Shown in pieces: positions 36,590 through 48,190 of a DNA stretch of 64,000 nucleotides. The DNA is from Istiophorus platypterus (lineage: Eukaryota; Chordata; Actinopteri; Istiophoriformes; Istiophoridae): positions 17,488,501 to 17,552,500 of the forward strand of contig CM029115.1 in the NCBI GenBank assembly GCA_016859345.1. Reading direction: 5' to 3'. The position numbers and the translations under genes were made by a program. The first letter of the stretch is position 1. Each line of letters begins with the position of its first letter. The notes under the pieces were generated by a model. The model saw nothing but the letters and a program-made list of their open reading frames with translations, was not told where the DNA came from and searched no databases.

Positions 36590-36840
36590 GGATGCCACCC
36601 ACAGCACCATCTGGCTAATGCCCCGTCCTCTGCTTATGAATTACGCTAAATTGTGCCCAAGAGAGAGCAGCCACATGTTCATTATGAAAGCTGCAGGGGT
36701 ATTAGAGATCCCCTGAGTCGCACCAAACGAGCTGCATGTCGCAGGACGGCGTGACACACAACATGGTGCCATTGGGGCGGGGTGGTGGGGGCGATGGTGG
36801 GGGGGCAACCTTCTCCAGATTTAATAGGATGCATTCATCA
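36590..36840. promoter_or_regulatory. Candidate conserved non-coding element (intergenic)
   Basis: A complex-sequence block ('ctgcttatgaattacgctaa', 'catgttcattatgaaagctg') lying between a CA-rich tract and a G-run (36775-36806). It has no credible coding frame. It resembles vertebrate regulatory DNA by composition only. Confidence 0.2.
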
Positions 36841-38049
36841 GGCAACCTTCACTGAGTTCTGACAGGGTTGCTTCTCTGTTGGTTCAACAATGATCAACGT
36901 TTCTGTCAAAGCGGAATACATACAGTGTGGCTAGGCTGTTTGCTAAGCCATGCTGTTTCACAATCCCACAGTCCCTCTCTGGGAGCCACCGTTGGTTGGG
37001 TGAGATCGAGAGAAACTGCACTGATGGATGTCACACCCGACGCCAGGCGACACCTGGTTCCGGACCGAAACAGGGTAGCCATTTTGCGTCAAAATGCAGC
37101 CAGTGTACGGGAACCACCATTAGGTGTCTTTATCTGTGTCTAGACCATCATGAGACCAGCCCAACAGCATCTGTCAGTCCCTGCACAAACCCCCATTGTA
37201 CCATAAAAGACTTGGCCCCCCTCAGTGAAAGAACCGAGGCCGGAGAATCCAGTGGGGACCCATAGGAAGGTATGGAGAGAAATAAAATGCTCTTTTTTTT
37301 TTTTATTATTATTTCATTCCACCACGGTGTGTGCCATGCATCGCCATGCAGGCAGATGGGGGAGGTGGAGGTGGAAATAAAACATGCATGAGTCGCCTGC
37401 AGCCCAGGAAAATAATTACTGTCATTTAGCAGACATGTAGAGGAGAGCAGCGCAGCCCAGTCTGCCCACAGTATACTGCCACACCGCCTGCATACCGATG
37501 AACTGGAGGGAAAAACAGAGAAGGAAAGGACGCACTGAGTGGGAGAGGGTTGTGTCAGAGATGGCTCAGTGTTTCCTAGTTGGATGGTAATAGATGCCGT
37601 AGTTTATTTTGGGGATGTTTTCATGTGTTTCTCACAGTTGACAGAATCTCTAAACTGTTGCAATCACAACAGATTAAACAAAGAGGCCTCTCTTTTTCTC
37701 CATCTCTCGTCTTCGCAGAAGTTCCAATTGTACCGGGTCCAGTTGTGTCATAAGACACATGAAACTTTGGTATATTTCTTCAAAGATCAGAGAACAAGAT
37801 TTGACCCCTGTGTCTTGGCTGAGGCAAAATCATGTGCTCCTTCTCTGTCTTTTACTCTGTCACTCATCTCCTCTCTCCCTCCTCCTCCTCCTCCTCCTCT
37901 GTTTTCTCCACATCTGTCCATCTCCTTGCTTTCCTCTCCCTCCTTCCCTTCCCTTTTGCCTGAAGTCAAACCACAGCACAAATTTATAGGAGGTGGAGGG
38001 ATGCCAGTGGAGGTCAAACGCATGAGCGGCTCCCTGTCTGCCTCCCCTA

Positions 38050-38220
38050 TCATTCTTTATGGCTGATCTAGTGGTGGAGCCTTCATTACCCTGAATTATA
38101 TGCTGCGATTATTACCTCTCCCCCCGGCCCATGCAGGACGGCCCTGGCCTTATCATCTTATCATCTTACCCAGGAGGAACGTAATGTGGGGAACTCTCAA
38201 TATATAGCACATCTGCCTCC
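38050..38220. promoter_or_regulatory. Candidate conserved non-coding element with repeated TTATC words
   Basis: Contains 'cttatcatcttatcatctta' (two GATA-type cores 10 bp apart, reverse orientation) in a non-repetitive block with TAAT-like words. Composition-based guess. Confidence 0.2.
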
Positions 38221-40380
38221 AGCATGACTCCACTGCAGATCTTTGAACTTTACATCCTCACATCCACAGTGTGTGATGTATGTGGTGTGCGACTGGGATC
38301 ACAGGCTTGTTTGTGGAGAGCTGCGATGACTACAGAGGCATGTTGTCTGATTGGGTGTGGGGCATTTCATGTAGCTATGCATTGTATTTATTCTGTTAGT
38401 TTAATTAGACTTACTGATCCCTACAAAACTGAAAATAAAGCTTTTTTTTCACTCTGGAGCTCAAACGGAAACTGTGCCCAGTGTTGTTCCATGTCCTGTA
38501 ACCTAGACTGTCTGCTCACTGGAAGCTCCACCACGCCTCAAATATAAGTGTCTCCAATGTGATTAAAGTATTTGAGTGTACAGCCCACATTTTGGGAAAT
38601 ATTTTCCCACTGGCCCCTCAAAAGCGGCTTCCACATGCTTATTTGTAGTCTTTTTTTCTTCCCATCTGTTTTTGATGTTTAAGGGAAACCCAGCGATGAC
38701 CCAACTACTAAGAAATCTGGTTACAGAAAACTCACCCTCATTGTTCTTGATTTTTGATCTTGGTACAAATTATATCCTGAAATTCAGATAGGAAACCTCT
38801 CTTAGATTGGACTCATGTTTGTTGTTGCTCTTTCCCTCACCAGCGTACTGCCATTATACATGTTTATTACCACAACTGAGGTTGCCAGTGTGACGCCTGA
38901 TAATCTGGGAAATCAGCGGGGTGTTCGAATAGCAGCAAGCTTTGGAAGCCGTGATATATTGTACTTTTTTCGCAACTAATTTTCAAGTGGGCACACCGAG
39001 AGAACCTTCGCTCTATCACGGTGTAAATATCAATGCAGGCACAGAGGGGGGTAGCAGATAGGGACTGGGTAAAAGATACGCTGCAGCAGGCTTCATTATT
39101 TTAGCTACAAATCTGAAATATATCTCAGGAAGTTTGAAAAAGTTTTTGCCTCAAAGATTTCTTCCTGTAATATCACATACACAGTCAGATCTCAGTAGAA
39201 GCAAATACACACCAGACTGAGCTTAGGCTGGGGTTATATTGCTTTTTCCACCTGGAAATTTGTCATCAGGTTGGAATTTTACTGGAAAGAGGATTCAGAT
39301 ATTGAAAAATCATTTAAAAATACTCCTTTGTAATTTAAAGTCAAGACAATCTTGTGTTTTTAACAGTTTGTCCACCTCATTATATCTATGACTAAATATC
39401 AGAAACACATCTTAGTAAAATCCAACACAATTTAGTTTCAACAAAATTTGCTTTTCTTTTTTTTTTTTACTCTATTAGTATTAGCCAGCTATACCTAACA
39501 AACTGGCTACGGGTTGTATATATAATTGAATTATGATCACTTGTACATTTACATATAAGCAGCATTTTAGTGTTGAAGCTGGTCAAGTTTAGGCTACTTA
39601 ATACACTGCTGGGTAGTTTGATATATAGCAAATGGCTGAAAATAGTTCGAATGTAGTGCCCCACTTTTAAAGAAAATTACTTAGCCTTTATATATTTGTG
39701 AGCAGTTTTTGTAGATTTCTGTTTTCAGTGGGAACAGGAGGATTTGGGCTCAGTGGCACAGACAGGTTTGGGAATTGAGAAAGTATTGAGACAAGAGCTT
39801 ACACGTTGTTGATTTGTGTATTTTCATGAGACCTGTTGACAGCAGGAAAAAAAATGCAGAGTAATGACATGACTAACCCTTGAAGGACCACTTCATTTCA
39901 TATTACGCTCCTATAAAGTTTCGGGAGGGGGGTTGTTCATAAGAGAACAATCAAAAAAAGAATAGCCAGACACAGCCAGTGGCAAGAATTTTTAACCTTT
40001 AGCATGATCCGTGCTCCGAAACAGCACGGCCAGCAATTCCCATTCCCACTTTTGTCCTGAATGTTGGCACTGGGCATAATTCATGGCTTACATTACTGTC
40101 CTATACGCACTTAATTCTGAGAACACTGGGCTGGGAAAAGTACTTCAAAACTATACTGAAGCACACCACAAGTGTATGTTCAGTGCCTTCTTTTTTAGCT
40201 TATTTCCAGGGAACATGGGATGAAAACTGAAAGTGAACACAGTGGAGGGCCATGTAACACGTACAGATCATCCTCAGCCGTCAGCTCCATCAGTGGGCAC
40301 AATTACAGAACTTGTTGTGCTGTATCATGACCGAAGTGTAAGTACAGAATCAGTTGGGGGTCGTTGACAGGATTCGAATG

Positions 40381-40418
40381 ACACACACAAATACACACAC
40401 ACACACACACACACACAC
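40381..40418. repeat. (CA)n microsatellite
   Basis: About 17 CA units with an early AAAT interruption. Confidence 0.9.
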
Positions 40419-41379
40419 CGCTCCTCCCCAGTGTGCCGCTATATCAGGCAGCCAGGCAGGGAGTCAGGGAGCAGTAACAGGGCTATTAGGACTCCCAGGG
40501 ACCCTATCGATCTCCTTATTGATCCTCTCCTGCCTCGGCTGGTCCAGACAACTGCGAGAGGTTTATACAGCTACTACAGGAAAGAGCAGTGAAACACTAC
40601 AGACCTGAGCACATGTAACAGCGGAGGATGGACATGGTAAGAGTGGTGGGAGAGCCACTCAGGAGAAGTGACATAAAGACATCAGAGTGGGAGCCAGACT
40701 TTGTGAAGTTTGAAACTTTCTAACCTGCCTTCCGTCCTTTCACCCCTCCTCCTTGCCTACTTAGCTTTGACTTCCCCCTTTCCTTTGCACTCCCTCCCTC
40801 CTTTCTTTTCTTTAATGACAGTGTTTTAGGATCACTTTTTCTTTTAACATGCATGGCTCGCATTTGACTTACGGTATCTCTTTTATCTGTTATGGCATCT
40901 TCAAAATGGTAAAATGACACCATGGCTAGAGAGTGAAGTGAATGGTTTTGCATAATTAAGATATTATCCAGCACTTGGAGCTGAGGAGATTTATAATCTG
41001 TAACAAAGTGGGGGATGAAAAAACTTCCCTGACCACAATCCCCTGTATGATAAAGCATCATGGTTATCAAAATAAGGCAGGTTAGAGCCCTCACCCTTCC
41101 TCCAAACGGATCACATTAAAGTTACATACAGTACGAGAGATACTTTAATCCCACTTGATGAACCAATCCAAGGTGATGTTATAGAAGACATTGATATATA
41201 TATATTTTTTGTCATTAATCTTAACTACCCCTACATTGAAACTGTTTTTACCCAGCAGTGCTGCAGGGCTCATGCTCAAAAGCCACTGGCATTGATGAAA
41301 GAAAATAAAGCAACATCGCCCCCACTGGACCTCCAATGGTACTAATACTGCAAATGACTGCTGCAATTTGCATAAGGGG

Positions 41380-41660
41380 ACTGTGCACACTAATTAGCGC
41401 TGATGGGTGTATACATTGGATGATCATCTAAACAATCTAATAATTGATATCCGCTCACTCTATGCGTGTCTTCTGCCCAGATCTGGTGACCATAAAACAA
41501 GTGCTAAGTTTGCAGTTCGACCCTGATGTGTATTAATGACAGAGGGGGTGGCAGGTTCTCATCAGGGGCCAGCTGATTAATAACTGGCCCTTCACTCCTT
41601 CCCTCACAACTAATGGCTCTCTGTCTATAATTATCACTCAATAATGAGGTCTAAAAGGAG
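41380..41660. promoter_or_regulatory. Candidate conserved non-coding element (intergenic)
   Basis: Dense TAAT/ATTA cores ('cactaattagcgctgatggg', 'aatctaataattgatatccg', 'gctgattaataactggccc') in a repeat-free block about 5 kb upstream of tmem252. No coding frame. Enhancer-like by motif density; not verified. Confidence 0.25.
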
Positions 41661-42289
41661 GCGTGTGTGTATGTGTGGCAGCAACAGAAGGCTTAATTTG
41701 AAGGTTTACAGATGGCACATGTTGTAGACTGCACATTGAATTTAATAGTTGTTTACATGCGCAAAATTTCCTGCGGTGGTGGAATAAAACTAAGCTCATT
41801 TATTCAAATAATGTATTTGAGTACAAATTTCAGGCACTGGTATTTTCCTCGAGTCTTCCCATTTCATGCTGATTTATACTTCTATTCCACTAAAGGTCAG
41901 AGGGATTTATATTCTTACAGTTTTAGTTACATTGAGGATTAAAACCGGATATAAAACAAACATGAGGAACTTGTAAAATGTTGGTCATTGTCATATCTTT
42001 AGATTAAACTACCCAACAATAAATAACAATTAAAAATAGCCCCACCTCCACCAACTATAACAGTAAAATTGTACTTATACAAGAGTGTGTATCAGTGTGT
42101 CAGAAGTAATAATAATAACGTAAAAATTTCTTAATGAATTAGGAAATGAATACATTTAATTTTCATTCTTGAAATGCATTCGCTGGTATTTATTTACTTA
42201 GGATTGTAGGATTGTTTCAGGTATTTTATAATGCCATACTGCTTCTATTACTTTTTTTTTGTTACTTTTTAAAGGATCTGAACACTTTC

Positions 42290-42560
42290 ACCTTTAAAGG
42301 GTCACTTCGCTCAAATTAGAAGAACACGCTGTAAACAGTTTTGAGAGGAACTACTTTTTACAAACCATTAGTTCCTATGAGAATTGTTGACAGTGTCTTT
42401 TCTAATTGTCCAAACTAAAAGAGGTGCAATGTTTCTGTAGAAGACATGTTGCTGTTGAATGTTTTAAATGGCATTTTTCAGGGCTGTGAGATTCAAAAAC
42501 AAAACTCGATTTAATCCGCTGAACCAGGGTTGAGGCAAAATTGTCAATACTTGGACAAAT
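42290..42560. repeat. Possible dispersed teleost repeat
   Basis: Begins 'ctttaaagggtcacttcgct' and contains 'aactactttttacaaacca' and 'gttgctgttgaatgtttta', phrases I associate with a dispersed non-coding repeat in fish genomes. Boundaries are uncertain and only one copy is visible in the window. Confidence 0.35.
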
Positions 42561-45500
42561 GATTATGATTATTTTTATTTTTGTTACCAACATGGCAGCA
42601 GAGATTGAATAGAAAATGAGAGGATAGAGATTTAAAGCATAATTTTAATCAAAGGTCCTTGTGCATAATTAGGCTGGGGGACTTGTTGTTCATGATCTTA
42701 ATGACCAAGGCCACCATGGTGCCCCAAAGCTGGGGCAAATTATTAACCACAACTACAAACAGGTGACAAAAGAAAAATGTGAATAAATGAGTGGTGAAAC
42801 AAATTAATGCAGAGGCTTGCATATAGGGTATAAGGGGTGAGTGAATGGTTTGATGAACTTGAAATTGATGTGAATCATATGCTGTAGTCTTCAAAGTTAC
42901 AGAATCTCATCCAAGCTGAGCTTTTAAGACTGATGTGCCAGACAGTTCTCTCCACCTCCATCATACACACAAAATGAAGGAATATCTCTTAGAGGACTGG
43001 CTTTCATGCCTCCAGTATCAATCCACAGACTCTTACAATCAAAAGGGTATATAAGGAGTAATCTACTGCATGAAACAGTTGTAAATCTGTGATAATACCA
43101 AATCTAGTGTCAACTAATCTGTTAATGAAAGGGTCCTTCATGATGGGACGGCTGTTGTGTCTGGGTGCGAGGGTCCCCATCACTTTTTTCCCACGATTTT
43201 CAGCGGCGTGCCAAACAGGTGCATGTCAGACCAACAACAGCTCCCTGAGATTTGGGCACCAAAAGGCCCATGACCACACACAGTGATTTAACACACATAA
43301 AAAAAAGCTTCTAGAGGAGAGCAAGGACACATTTTGAACTAGTATTTCTCACCTACTGTGGATCTATTGCAATGACACCGATACTGAAATCCAACTAAGG
43401 GTGCACTCCCCGAAGAAAAGCCCACCACAGCACAGGTGAGCACTTTTTTCTGATTATTTGCAACTGCATATACGTGCAGAAGACTGCAGAGCCATTCTCC
43501 TGTTTTAAAGACCATAGTTTATTTTCTTTCACAGGTCAGCTCATTCATGCTATCAGTCCAGACCTTTTGTGATAAGAGTCCTGCAAGTAGCGAGCTGTCA
43601 GAAAATACACTATCTTCAGCACGGGGACATGTTGCTAACGTCATCATTATCATCTTCAAAACAGAGTAAAGTACCTGTACTGAGATGAAAGTGCCACAGT
43701 TTGCTGTCTTGTATTGCATCAGACTGCTGAACGTGTAGATTAGCTGCGAAGATTTCTAATCTGCTCAGCAAGGTGCCACTATTAGCACTCATTACTCTGT
43801 AATTCTGACCTATTAAGAATGCTCTATCTGACGTGGACATCAAACACGGTGGTGTGTTAAGCTGTCAAAAAAAGCGCCGTGGTACAATATTGAGTTCAGG
43901 GGATTAACTCCACATTGATAAGAATGATAAGGTTCATAAAACTATTACAACCTCAGAGTGCCTATAAGGGCTCTGATGACCATTCTACATTCATAACAAG
44001 TGATGAAGGGGTGTGGATAGGTTTCATTCATAATACCATCCAAGAATAAACTACCGTTTCATTCATGATGAGGTGTAAGTAAATGATGAGTTATGAGTCT
44101 GCTAACGAATAAATAAAGAATGAGGTACACAGTAAAGGCTGAAGGTCAAGGGCAAATAAAAAGGAGTAATAGTCACGGGTGCCATGCCGTAGACTATAAT
44201 GCTGTCTTTGATTTAGCGCCGTTTTTGTTTTATTTTTCATCTAATATGAAAGGGTCAAAAACGCCTTAGCTTTACTACTTTAGTGGGTGTTGCTGCAAAA
44301 TTGTACACTTGCCTTCTTTGCAAAACTTCAGTACTAGTATATTTTGAGAGCAATTCACAAAATATTGTGGATTACAAATATGGACAGTCTGATATCTTCC
44401 TAGATACAATCATTTGCACAAGCCTTAGCAGCTCGCAAAGCTATTTTGTCATTGTGACAACACAAATCTGGTGCACGTGCTAATAAAAGTATCCAAAGCA
44501 TTCACTGCAAACTTAAGACTTCAATAGAAACTGTAAGAATTGTTTTTTCGGGCACCTGACCTAGTTTTAGGTGTGGCCTGCTTACCCCATAGTTTACTAT
44601 TCAGCTTTATGTAACGAGGAAGGCGCATTTCCACTGTATAGATTGAACATCACAGCTTGTTAGAAGCATCAAGGCCAAAGTACATGCAGAGCATTCATGG
44701 ATCTTGTTCAGCAGACAGGATTTACATAATCTCAGATTTTGGAGGAAAGGGAAGAAAAAAAAAGAGTCAAGAGGAAAAGGAGAAAAAATGTTTCATGTTT
44801 AGAGAATTACACAAAAAAATGCATGAAATCATTTTCATAGTGCAGCCAGTTAAAAGCTTTCTCTTAATTGAATTGTTTTGATTAATCTAACTACATGTAA
44901 ATTTGTCTTGTAGAATAAATCGTATAAATAAACAGAAGTACATTACTCATAATGATAAATTCACATTGTTTAGGCAAGCAAATGTAATGTTTTCAAATTC
45001 AAATTGTGCTAATCTTTTTTGTGCACAATGGTATTGTTCAAAGGTAAATAAATGTCCAGGTTAATTAATAAAAGATTCATGGAAAAAATTACGGAATGAT
45101 TTTTCCACTGTGCTGTGTCAAAGCTCTCGTAAAGTGAAAAAAAAAAGTTGTGCAATAGTCTACCATTTTATCAGCACAGCCTGCAGGCTCAGTGCCAGCT
45201 CTGCGACTGGCAGTAATGACTAGGTAGCATCCATCAAACCCTACACAGACATGGAAATATTACTATCTTAAAATCTATTAAAACACAATTCTTATTGTTC
45301 TTTTTACGCGCATGTATAAATTATTTATTTCATTCACATGTGACAATTTAGAAAACTATTGTGGTATCATGGAACTACTGTGTGCAACGGTTAAATCCAA
45401 AGTTTTAAAAAAAATCTTTAAAAAGAATAAAGGGAAGAAAGAATTTTTCTTGCTGCACACTTGCGGAGTTAATGGCCTATCTGTAATATTACTTGTTATA

Positions 45501-46605
45501 TTGTCAACATCTGGTAATAGGTTCATCCTATTTAACTGGGAACAGTTTAAATCTCTCCTCATTTTCTAGTTTCTCAAGTACAAACTGTAAATTAGAATTT
45601 TACTAAAGGACCATGATGCAGGGTCTAATTTCCAAAATGGTAAGAAAAACTGTTATTGCAGATAGAACACTAATAATAGAGCCACCTTCTTATAAACGCT
45701 AATCAAAAAATGTATATTTATTCATGGATCTTTCAGAATATTTTACACTGATTGCAAGCAGTAAGTGAACAAATGTTCATTATTATGTTATATCCAACCT
45801 TTTTTGGCCCATAAAACCTTAAAAGAGAAAAATAAAGCCTACTTTTGACTCCTCATTACATTTTATGGTCATGAACATTGAGCAAAACAACCAAAGAGGA
45901 TTTTGTCTTTCTCACATTTTAGACAGTTTAATTTGAACGATTTATATGGGTCTGAAGAGGTAAAAGTATGTAGTATTTTCGCCGGAAAATAAAAAAAATC
46001 AGAAATGAAAGAAAAGTTAATTTAAAAAACCCTTAATTTTGTGTACTAGATTTTTTTTTTTTTTTTTACTTTTTCATGCGCTTAGTCTTGAGGTGACCCT
46101 CCACGTCACAGTAGAAACAACAGAATATATTGGGATAAGAAGCCCATACCTGTCTACTATCAAGTTCAGTCTATTGTTCTCTTATCGGCCCTCAGCCCAA
46201 AGAATTTTCTCTAGGTTTTTACCTCTACCAGCACTATCTCGCTCATCCTTCTGACCCCAGATTAATACTGTGTTAATATACAACCGAGGAGGCAGGAACA
46301 TTCTGGCCACCTCCTCTTGTGTCTGAAGAGGCAGAGAAACGTGCAGACTCACACACCTTCAACTGTGGCAACGCTTGTGGGCTTTACATTCATTTGGAGG
46401 GGGGGATTTATTGAAGCTACAGGTGACTCCAGCATTGTCTTATCCTGCACAGGCACCAAGGGCACCACACTCCTTAAACATCTCCCGTCCTAGATGCTGG
46501 TGTCATCAAGACTTGTGAACGTGCTTCTCTCCATCGGAGAACAGAAAAAAAGGAACGCAAAGGCACCCGGAAACTTCAATAAAAAGCAAAAGTGAGTTAA
46601 ATTTT

Positions 46606-46871
46606 ATGAATATGAAGAAGCAGCTGTGTTCTCTGGCCCGTATCGTCCTGCCGGGTGTAGGATTTGCGTTGATGAGCACTGGGGCCTACCTGGTGTCCCT
46701 GCGAGGCGAGTATGAATACGCTTGGATGGTCATCCTAGCCTATGTCATAATTGCCTTCGGCTTTCTGGCTATGCTCAGCGGGGTCTTCTGGACCATCTGC
46801 CTCAGCATGAAGAGTAAGATGTACCAGAGAGGAGGACATGAACGGCACACCCAGCTTTACACTATTGAAAG
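46606..46871 (+). CDS. tmem252: tmem252 exon 1: two transmembrane segments
   Basis: Encodes the first 88 residues of a predicted 174-residue protein (human TMEM252 is about 170). It starts MNMKKQLCSLARIVLPG; a second Met codon at 46612 is an alternative start. Two hydrophobic segments at about residues 13-32 and 41-66 predict a two-pass membrane protein with a short external loop (RGEYEYAW). The phrase GFLAMLSGVFW resembles the second membrane segment of mammalian TMEM252 (GF-LLSGIFW). The exon ends at donor 'gtaaaa' with two spare bases that complete Arg89. The family's function is not established. Its convergent placement against pgm5 supports the identity. Confidence 0.85.
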
Positions 46872-47451
46872 GTAAAACCTCCCGTGAGCACTGTTACTAA
46901 CTCTTTCAAAAATTTTTAGTGAAATGACAATAAAAGCGAAATACTCTCATTTGATTCATGTTGAAAAAGTGAATTTCAGTAAGCAAGATTACTTGTCAGC
47001 CCGTGTTAAAAATATGGGATATTACCTGGTTTTGCAAAATATGGAACATTTAAGAGTTTTTCTTTTCTTAATTGAACTACTTTTGCATAATGGGTACTAT
47101 TAAAACTGGAAAAAAATATAAAACCATTAAAGCTGGAGTTGTGTTTGCTTTGTGGAACAAACTACAGGAGAAATGTTTGGATTTTGATTTCAACATCAGA
47201 ATTCTAAAAATTTGATTTTTCACAGACAATTTGCTGTCTATTTTCTATATCATTTCAACTCTTATGCCGTTTTTAGGGTGAAAAATTAACACCTGGCCTG
47301 AGACAACAGATGAAGATTAGCCGTCTAGATTAGCTCTAGATTTTTTTTCTGTAGACATAATCTCATTGATAAATGTGAATTGTCCCTGTAAAATAAATAA
47401 GACTAAACAAAACTAATGGCCCTAATGTATTCAATGTCTTTTCCTCTGCAG

Positions 47452-47710
47452 ACCAAGCTCCTTTCCTCCTTCATATGAAGAGTCCCAGAGAAGCCAAGTC
47501 TCCGCCATTACAGCCCCTGAGACCGTGATTGTGGTCGAGGGGGTGGATGTCGTGATAAGTTTTGCCCCTCCGCTGTACAGCCAGGACAGCACGGAGGCCC
47601 CGGATTGCACGTGGAGCTGGGAGAAGCCTCCTCCGTACAGTCAGGTTGAGGGCATTCAGCAGGGACAGGTGGAGGCAGAGGAGCTGAGGGAAGCCTTGTC
47701 CGGACAATGA
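47452..47710 (+). CDS. tmem252: tmem252 exon 2: cytosolic tail with three PPxY motifs
   Basis: Acceptor 'cttttcctctgcag' opens the second exon, which ends in TGA at 47708-47710. It begins PSSFPPSYEESQRSQ, the hallmark of TMEM252 just after the membrane segments. Three PY motifs are present: PPSY (residues 94-97), PPLY (128-131) and PPPY (148-151). PPxY motifs bind WW domains of NEDD4-family ubiquitin ligases, so the tail is probably a ligase-recruiting or trafficking signal; that is inference. The acidic end reads VEAEELREALSGQ. The overlapping minus-strand ORFs are shadows. Confidence 0.87.
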
Positions 47711-48190
47711 GTGAAATGAAATATTGTTTCAGAGAAAAGGGAGGAATGCCGATTGTAGAGAGAGGCATGACTTCCAGACTGAGCAAGGAGAGAAAGTTCC
47801 AGAAAAACGGGAAAGGGCTCGTGTGACTGGATTGCTCCGCTGCCAAAAAGTGGACCACAGAGGCGCGTTGACATCACCTTTGTGCCACGAACCTGCACCC
47901 AGCACTCAACCTCTGAACTCTACTGTCTGAACAGACTGCTAACAGGCCGGTTTCAGCCCTGAGGTGTTTGTAGAGGTGCAGCTTGTTCAGTTTAACAGTG
48001 GTTTTTGTGGCGATGTTACTCAAATGGTTTCCTAAAGCAAGGATGAGCTTCACATTTTAGTTGCAAAGCCGATGACAAATTACCGAGAACAGAATGGATT
48101 GGATCCATGGAGGTCATGACCGTGCTCATTCTTACCTGCAATGTAGTTCCCATTTGAGCACTATTAAAATAAAACACTCTTTTTATATAT
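47711..48190 (+). other. tmem252: Probable tmem252 3' UTR
   Basis: Non-coding sequence from the stop codon to a canonical AATAAA at 48168-48173. The transcript end is inferred about 15-25 bp beyond the signal. Confidence 0.5.
48168..48173 (+). terminator. Candidate polyadenylation signal for tmem252
   Basis: AATAAA 458 bp after the stop codon, followed by a T-rich stretch. Confidence 0.55.

Larger units (their letters stand above)
28161..46605. other. Intergenic region between zswim6 and tmem252
   Basis: About 18 kb with no gene I can support. It contains tandem duplication B, microsatellites, a SINE/LINE-like tail, a 15-bp inverted repeat, a possible dispersed repeat and the candidate regulatory blocks listed separately. 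The remaining stretches (about 32000-33700, 35000-36300, 38600-40300, 42600-46500) are AT-rich unique-looking sequence in which I see nothing definable. Confidence 0.5.
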
